Origin: Breviolum minutum Mf 1.05b.01
Taxonomy: Eukaryota; Sar; Dinophyceae; Suessiales; Symbiodiniaceae
Direction: 5' to 3'
Length of the DNA stretch: 64,000 bases
Assembly (NCBI GenBank): GCA_000507305.1
Contig: DF240053.1
Coordinates: 7,296-71,295 of the forward strand
The position numbers and the translations under genes were made by a program. Each line of letters opens with the position of its first letter. Positions within the stretch are counted from its first letter, which is position 1. Below the pieces are notes generated by a model. It worked only from the letters and a program-made list of their open reading frames with translations. It was not told where the DNA came from and made no database searches. Shown one piece after another: positions 53,522-62,500 of this stretch.

Positions 53522-56500
53522 GTGGGCCCGCTGTTGTTTAAAAAAAGGAATGCATGTACTTCATGTGGTGGGCCTATATGTACATATATAATCATATATA
53601 CAGAGATCATGAATGTGTGCAGTGCGGCAGGTCTCCAGCAAAGGGTGAAGAAATGCAGCAAATCAAAGCGATCATTACGTTCCGCCTTAAGGACTGAAAG
53701 AATCGAGAACATTACATTAAAATCTTCAGTCCGAAGGTTTTCTCAAGGTAGCACTCGAACTCATGATTTAATTTTTATAATTCAATTATAGTAATTGATT
53801 ACGATTACTTACTTGATTTATTGGCCTCTATATCCGTCCACATAAGCGGAGGAGTGTGGGAAACTACGGGCGAATGGCTCCAAGATTCCTGACCGTGGGC
53901 CCAAAGCAAAAAAGGGCAGCCAGGACTTTTTTTTTCGCTTTCACGGCCAAGTTACACGATTCAGCTCAATGATATACTTCGATATCGATGTACCCTCAAA
54001 CCTACACGGTGTGGTAGGAGTTTGAATCAAAGGGTTCCAGTGGAAGCATCGGCTCCACTGTTGTTGATTCTGATGCTGGTGGTGATGATGTAGAGGCAGG
54101 GAAGCAAATGATTCAAATTCACCAATATGATGTTTACATACATGTATATATATATATATATATTCATCTTCTCGGGTCCCACCCATCATGCACAGGATTC
54201 TGAATCGGACGCTGAGAAGACTTTGCAACTTCACAGCCAACCAGAGCCGTTCAATAGCCAGCGGAGGGCAGAACAATTTTATGATCAAATGAAGGTGGCT
54301 GGGAGAAAAGTATTTGACAAAAACATGAAGCCACACAACATTAATAGATAGGTATGTGATATGTGTTTTAAAATCTTCTTCTTCCGCTTGAACCCCATAG
54401 CTAGCAATCAAGGCTGAAGCGGTGGACTCTAACGAGGACGCTTTGAAAAGTTCTGATGAGGAGCAGGGCGAAGGGTCTACAGCCAACAAGGCCAGGTTAG
54501 TGGGGGCTGGTATTAACATCAAACTATATTTGAAGAACATAACTAGCAAGAAAGAACAACCCAGAACAAGCAGTCAATGGTCACAGGGGTAGTTGTTTTT
54601 CTAATTTAATTTAGCTATTTTTTAAAATTCAATCAATATATATATATATAATTATGTATGTGTGCGTTGTGTGTGCTTATATTTTACAATGTGTTTTATC
54701 TAGTATCTGACGCCTGACATTCCAGGACCGACGGCCCCTCACAAAGGATTTGGCCGATGTGGATGCTCAACTTGAGGGGCAAGCTGAGTTGATGTGTAGG
54801 CAGCTTTCAAAGGAGAATGATGAAGATGTTGTGAAGGCAAGGAAATCTAGCAAAGGTAGTTCGAAAATCAGATTAATAAAATGTTTGAATGAATTCAAAG
54901 CATTATATACCACATTTCTCTCGGACCAACATCTTCAAGCCTTTTGCAGATCTGGGACATTTACATGTGGGCACTGGCCAACCTGTTTTTAATATAATTA
55001 TATATATTTATATGAATTAAGATATAGTATACTAGTATGTAAAATATAGATATATATATATATAGCTTTGCCCTAGGCACAAAGGGCGATGAGGAAAGCC
55101 GCGAAGAAACGCAAAGCTGAAGAAAGTAAACAGGAAGCTGACGAAAAGGAAAAAAAAACAAAAGAAAAAAGCTAGCGTCTCCAAAGCTGAAGATCAGGAC
55201 AAGGAACACAAGGAAAACCAAAGTGATGAAGATCGGGCTGCGTGGGGGGAGACCGGCCGTGGGCACGGACGTGGCCGTGGGCGTGGCCGTGGGGGGCGTG
55301 GGAGGAGAGGTAAAACTTCAGCTGCCCCTACTGACCCCATTCCCCAGCCACCAAAGTCAGATGTAAGTTTGGAGAATGAAAAAGATGAGAAGAGGAAAGC
55401 TAAGGAAGCTAAGGAAGCAAAGGAAGTGAAGGAAGTGAAGGAAGTGAAGGAAGTGAAGGAAGGCATGACAAAAGTAGAGGACGACAAGGAAAAAAAAAGA
55501 AGAAGGACAAAAGCCCTTTGCCAAGTGATTCCGTAGAGGCGAGTGGTTTCTAGAATAATTCTATCAATTATTGATCATGAGTGATTTTCCTATATATCTG
55601 CTTTTGATGATCATTCGATCCAGCTAATGGCCCTTGAAATTCCCTCCGGAATCCCAGATATTCCAGGTATCCAACTTCAATATCCTGCAAAAATTTAGCA
55701 AGAAGTGCCACGTCCTGGCCTCCACGATGCCGCCATCTCCGCTCACTGTGAAGTTCATACCTTGGTTTGTGGCATGGTGTTCCAGAAAGACTTGTATATG
55801 AATGGTTCGTTGGTGATAAGTTTCATTAATTTATCTACCTTCAATTGCTAATTTCCAGCCCCTATATGTTGGCCCAGGTCCTTCACTATCGCTGGTGCTG
55901 CTTCCGAGTCAACTATCGGGGTGTTGTTGGGCCCTTGGTCTTTCAAGGATTTTTTTCGATCAACCAAATCCTGACATTGCAATAAATACTGAGACTGATG
56001 GAAGAGCGTAGTATCGTAAATATAAGTATGCAAAAAAATATATAAATATATATATATATAAGTATTCCTCCGGGAAATTCCAAAACCTAAATACACCCAT
56101 CTTTACAAAATCTAAGCGATTGAGGTTGACTACTGCTGGTTTCTACGTGTCGAAAGTCTCCCTGAAAAACCTTGAGCGGTTGAACAAGCTTGATCAAACC
56201 CGTGCTCATCTGAAGGCCTGTTTGAAACTTATATGCTAGCTTTTGCTGCCAATATGGTTAATGAAATTATTGAAAATACTTTGAAAGGCAATGATGTTTA
56301 GGACAGTGGATGGACAAGATTTTCAAAGTTGGTCAATCTAGCAAATACCCCTTAAATCCAGTGCCTCGACTTGTGCCAGGCCAACAACAAAACGCCCCCT
56401 GGGTGCTCCATCTACTGGGCTACTCATGGTGGTGTCGAACGGTCGCCCGGGGTCCTGTGTGATCCTAAATCTTTTATGTTTGAAAACAGAATTAGTTTGT

Positions 56501-59500
56501 GGCGTCCTGTCAAAAAATGAGAAACTGGGGAATTTCAATCATCGACATTTAAAGGCATATCTTTGGAGACAAAACATGTACGTAGCACTTCTCGGATGGA
56601 ATCATTCAATCTTTAAAGCTTTCCTTCCCTAATTTTTTCCATCATCAGCTCTATCTTCAAGCTATATAGAAATAGATCTCTAAATTGTTTCAATATATAT
56701 ATATATATGTATATATTTCACTGCAGCTTATAATTATATATATATATTAATATATATATATATCTATTTATATTTTTTACACCTTTGGTCCCATGCTCCG
56801 CCAATTCAAAAGCCACATTGTTGCTGAGGTGGTTCTTGGCGATTCAGGCTGCCGGTTGGGTGAAACCAGAAACTGCTGAAAGTGACGTGGAGGCATCCGA
56901 GCAGGAGACTGGCGAAGACGAAGATGAGTCGCCTGAAGATGTCGATTGATTTTTTAAGGTGTGATCCTTGAAAACTAATTGGGTTTTTGTTGTCAAGTTG
57001 ACAGTCAGCTTGACTTCATTCATGTGATCAAATTGATCATCAATGTCACTATCAATGTCTATTAGCTTTAATAGATGGAAATTGGGGTTTGGAAACCAGA
57101 GCCACCACGACCACGGCCAAGAGGCAGATGAAAAGTAGGAGGTATACCATGCATTATGCAGTGTGTCGCCAATTCCTTGCCAATGCCTGCAAAGCACCGC
57201 CACGATGAAATCAGGAACCCACAACACTTGGATGACCGAGGCTTTTGGGGCTCTAAAAGGTTTGTGAGGTAAGAAACTTCTGATTTCAACCATGGTAGGG
57301 TCCAAGCCATGGACTTTATCCCAGCTTGCTCTTACTAAGAAGCAAGTAGCCCTTTTGAGAGCCGTTGGATTTCCACTGATCATGCTTCTCGGTCTCAATT
57401 CTATGACTACCAAACTGTCATGAAAATCAGGCAGAGGTAAGAGAATGCAGGGGGAGTTTACTTGATTGATCAGATTGATCTAGAATCTAGAAATTGCGAA
57501 ATACTCACATTCGAGGCTCCACCTTGTGGACTACACTTGCCAAATCTCGGATGGGAACCAAGCGTGCAGAAACTTGTATATGGATCTGGTGTGATCAGCA
57601 CTAATCTAGTTGTTATATTAGTTGTTTTGTCATATTTTCCAAAGGTACTTCATCTTGATTCGAGGAAATTTGGACTGCATGGACTTCTTTAGTGGCGCTG
57701 GGGCCATCTATGAAGCATATAGCCGAACCCTCAAACTGATATATATCATCAAGCTTAAATCATCGCATCCAATTTGTTCCCACCATTTTTGTCCCGCCTT
57801 CTGCGTTGAGGCAGCTCAGGATACAATGCGTGTGGGCCTGAGGTGGCAATACTGTTGATGGAAAAAATCCTGCGCCACTTGGTGCCCAAAATGTTGGTCT
57901 TATCCCATATTTTTAGAAAGCGTTCGGGCGCCTGAAGTGGTGCATGATTTTTTCCATCAACTGTAGGGGACAGTGTCGTGTTTAAAAAGCGTAGATACAG
58001 GTGAGTAGGGTGTTCTTGAAGATATATCTCGATCAAAAATTGGACTTATAGCTTAGGCAGTATTTCGAGATTCTCCAGAAGCCACACAAGCATGACCTCA
58101 ACTCTGTGCTGGGGCCTCATGTTTTTGACCATCGCAATATAAAGGCCAAGGTGTTTGCAGGAGGAAGTCAGCTATATATATATTATATCATATATATATA
58201 TATATTATTATTATTTTTTTATATAATATAATATATATATCAAAATAATCCGTCAATCTCCATCAACACTCTATACTGATGACATTTGTGTTTCTTCCTA
58301 GGGTTGGACTTTGCCAAGCGGTCCAATACATCTTGCGCCTCAAGCCCTACGCCATGTGCGTAGGGGGGCCACCTTGCTCTTCTTTTGTGTGGATGAATGT
58401 TGCAACGTCAAAGCGTTCAAAAACACGCCCATTTGGTAACACTGCCTTGGGGTATATCCAATCGAGCAACAAGTTTCTGGGTCTATGATCAATAAGCTTC
58501 ACTAGTTTTTCATTTTTTTGGGGGAGTGGAGGTCTGTTGACCTTGTTACTTTGGGGACTGTATGGTACACTGCAAGTGTTGTTAGTCGATGTCTGCCACA
58601 TCCTTCCAAGGTTGACTGCAAGGTGGGCACTTCTTCTCATTTTGTGCTTGATTAGGCAGGTGCTGACACTGATAGAACAACCTAATAGCTCTTTAATGCC
58701 TTGGTTCCCGTATATTCGTTATGTGGCCCGGGTTTGCAAACTACTCAAAAAACTTGGATTTGGACTCGGCTGGCTGGAAACGTTTCTGCATCCTAGTTGC
58801 ACCCCAGTTTCCCAACCAAAATAGACTAATTAGACTAGCACCGCGCACTTATACATATATATATATATATATTACATCGATGATATACGCGCAATCTTAA
58901 ACTCTGTGATCCGTAACGTTGGGGAATCGACCTCAACGGAAAAGTTGTGCGGCCTAGGTATATGGGGGCACATGGTTCTTTGACAATGAAACCAACGAAG
59001 CTTTTCGGAAGTACGCCTGGTGCCCAATATTTGTGGATCGGTATGGGTTTTTTGAAGGGCTTCCTCGTTTATAGACATGACATTCAATTGTTTGGAAAGT
59101 ACATTGTTTAGCGTGGAACTTGCACCTTCCCAAAATTGGATGTTCTTTTCTTTTTTTAATTGTGCGAATATCTGCGAATATCTGCGAAATAAAATTTCAA
59201 AACATCATTGTCCTAGCACGGCCCTTTCCAGCCGAAAGATGAAAAGAAACAGTGTGAAAGCACATCCCTCGGTCAGGCCATTTTCGTCCAAGCTTCGCCG
59301 GATGATGACGAAGAAGATGCGTAGGCGCATTAAAAAAACCTCAGCCAAGGTCAACATGGTGAAGAAAACACTGAAGGCAGATGGAAGTGTTAGTGTGTAT
59401 CCTGACTCAATTAATTGATATCATCAGTTCAGATCATTGTATATTTCGACACCGGTTTTGATGTCTATATATATGTTGATGGAAAATATCATATATATAA

Positions 59501-62500
59501 TATATATATAAATTAAATTTATATATATATATATATACTTGCATCACCAGGATTTGGATGGCCACAAACGGATTGCCAAAAAACTGATCGTCCAAAATGG
59601 GACCTTCACGCTATGGACCCCCAGCAACCCCCAAATATTATGATCACATGTTGTTTCTACCGATCAAACCCAGGTCTGGAGGAGCATATATGAAGAGATC
59701 ATCAGCTTATCCAAAAGGCTTTGGAATGGCACTACTTCGAGAACATCAACAATTCTTGGAGGCTTATGGTGATTTGAGGGCCAACAGGGACAAACTGAGG
59801 TACAAGGGTCCTGGCTGAGATATCCAAATTAATTACCCCCTTAAAATTCAGAAGCGTGTGGTAGCATGGCGATTTCAATTTCGAATATGAGTCTTCAGCA
59901 CCATGCCTTGGATTGCAAAATCATTAAATTTTAAAACGCCAAAATTCCCTCAGCTGCCCGTTTTGCAGGAATCTAAGCCTGCAACCCAAGCTATCCCAAG
60001 TATCGATGAAGCGCCTCGGGTTGGATTAATCATGGGGATATAGGGATTCGATTTGTTGTGGGATAGCATAAGGCCTTCTTCAAACGCATTACTTCTCAAG
60101 CCCCCCGTCCTAGTTTTTTTTCACAATATTCCGTATCCCAGGTGCCAGTGGTGAAGGCGCCGTTCGATTGGAAACATGCTTGTTTAGACGAGGTGAGGGA
60201 GTTTCTGAAAGGAGAAGTGGCCCGGGGTACTTACAAACCAATTTTACCACTAGATGGGTTAAAATGACCCATCGATGAGCTTCTCTTGGCACTTGCCGGA
60301 GCTTTACATCTAAGCTTTGGTCTTCAATTCAAGCTTTAAATTAGAGATCGATCTCCACAATTAAAGATCATGATGAAAAAACTTGCGCTGAGTACGAAAT
60401 ATTTTCAGAAAAAAAACAACCGAGGACAAACCGAGGACAAACCGTGGAAAGTACGTTGTTTAGCGTGGAAAGTACATTGTTTAGCATGGAAAGTACGTTG
60501 TTTAGCGTGGAACTTGCACCTTCCAAAAATTGCATTTTTTCTTTCTTTTTTTTACTTGTGCGAATATCTGCGAAATAAAATCTCAAAACATGAACATCTT
60601 ACTGTCCTAGCATGGCCCTTTCCAGCCCAAAGATGAAAAGAAATACATCATATCATTCATATTTATTATATATATAATATATATATATATCAGACACACA
60701 TCGGCGATCAATTTATATTTATGCGAATTTCTGCGAAATAAAATTCCAGTACTGTATATATATATATATACAACCGATTTAAATATATCGCCAACACACT
60801 GATACATAGCTTGCCCAGCCAGCGCTGGCCAAAGTTAGCACCAATGGCAGAGAAGTTCCTCAAGGCAGCACAGGCTCGCCAGGAGAAGGCGGCCGGACAG
60901 ATTGCAGCGTCAGACAGCCAGCTGACAATTGGATATGGAAGTGAGGGTGAAACCCGTCGATCTGCCACACCCAAGTACAGGACAGATTGGGGGTAAAAGA
61001 TTTGTAAAAGAGTATATGTAGCATATATGTGTCCGCGTTATTTCTAGGCCTTAAGATGGCGGTTACGTTTGTTATAGATACAGGTCTCAAAAATTTGATG
61101 GATTAATGCATGGGATCGAACTATATTGTCTAGATCGATTTTGCCCTGCCCTTACCTAATTGATATCTATATAGCGCTAGGACTGCGCATCCTGAAGATT
61201 TGGAAGGTCCTATCAGTGAAGATCAAGAGGAGAAAGAAACGCCACCACCCACAACAGGCTGTGTAATTGTTCATCTTAGGAGTGCAGTGCATATGCATCA
61301 TTCAATTATATGATAATATTATAAATATATTATTTTAATGCAAAATTATATAGATATACGTATACGCTTTCCATGCACTCATGAGTCATCATTGACAAAG
61401 TCTCATATCATGTGATCTTTCTATACATACCTTGCCGAGGGAAAGCTCTGCACAAGAAGAGAAGAGATCTCCCAAACCACTCTGTCGCCACACCCCGCCG
61501 AAAGCTTTCCTTTGCGCAAGCTGATGAACAGCCTTCTGTGCCCAAAACGGAAAAACCAAACAAGCGCAGGGCCAAAACAAGGGAAAATGCAGCTGATGAT
61601 GGTAAGGAAGATGCAGCTGATGATGGTAAGGAAGATGCAGCTGATGATGGTAAGGAAGATGCAGCTGATGATGATAAGGAACAGAAAAAGAATGAGCGAC
61701 CCGCGATGACACGATTGAGGGCCAAGACTAGGCTTGATGTGGAAAATCCTGATGATGAGGTAAAGGTTGGTGGAAAAGCTAAAGCTGCTGAGAAAGAAGG
61801 TAGTAGGAGTCAGCGTGATAAGGTCAAAGAAGAAAGCAAGTCAGGAGATGATGCACATGATGGATCATCAGGTGAGGAAGATGTTGAACCAGGCAAATTT
61901 TCAGCATCCAGCACTGGGCCAAAGGAGGGTAAACCAAAGGTTGAAAAGGCGAGGAAACGCAAGCAGGGTGATGAGACTGAGGAAAGCAAGGTCGAATCGC
62001 AGGTGAAAGAGACAAAGAAGACAAAGGGTGGAAAGAATGACAATGATTCCAAAAACAAAGATACCAAGAAGGATAGCACGAATGACGAGGATACCAAAAA
62101 CAAAGATAAGAAGGATAGCACGAATGACAAGGATACCAAAAAGAAAGGTACCAAGAAGGATAGCAAGAATGACAAGAATGACGGCAAGAAGGATAGCAAG
62201 AATGACAAGAATGATGGCAAGAAGGATAGCAAGAAAGAAAAGGATGCCAAAAAGCCAGAGAAGGAAAGCAAGAAAGACAAGGTTGACATCAAGAATCAAG
62301 AAAAGCAGGAAGCTGGAGCAAGAAAAGGAAAAGGAAAAGAGAAGGAAAAGGAAAAGGAACCTCCAGCTACTGACGTCCCCGAGCTCTTGCGCCACGACAC
62401 AGCTGAGATCGAACAAGCGACAAAGGAAGCAGAAAAGAAAAAAAAGAAAGGTTGGCATACAAAGCACGAAAGGGAAGGTTCTATCGAAGCTTGGAGAGTC

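Noticed and set aside
53941-54549. 202-codon minus-strand open frame
   Set aside because: Antisense of the acidic exons at 54190-54500; passes through a TA tract.
56844-57413. 189-codon minus-strand open frame
   Set aside because: Antisense to the exon region of copy 2; a plus-strand acidic exon explains part of it and no minus-strand exon is otherwise supported beyond 51.5 kb.
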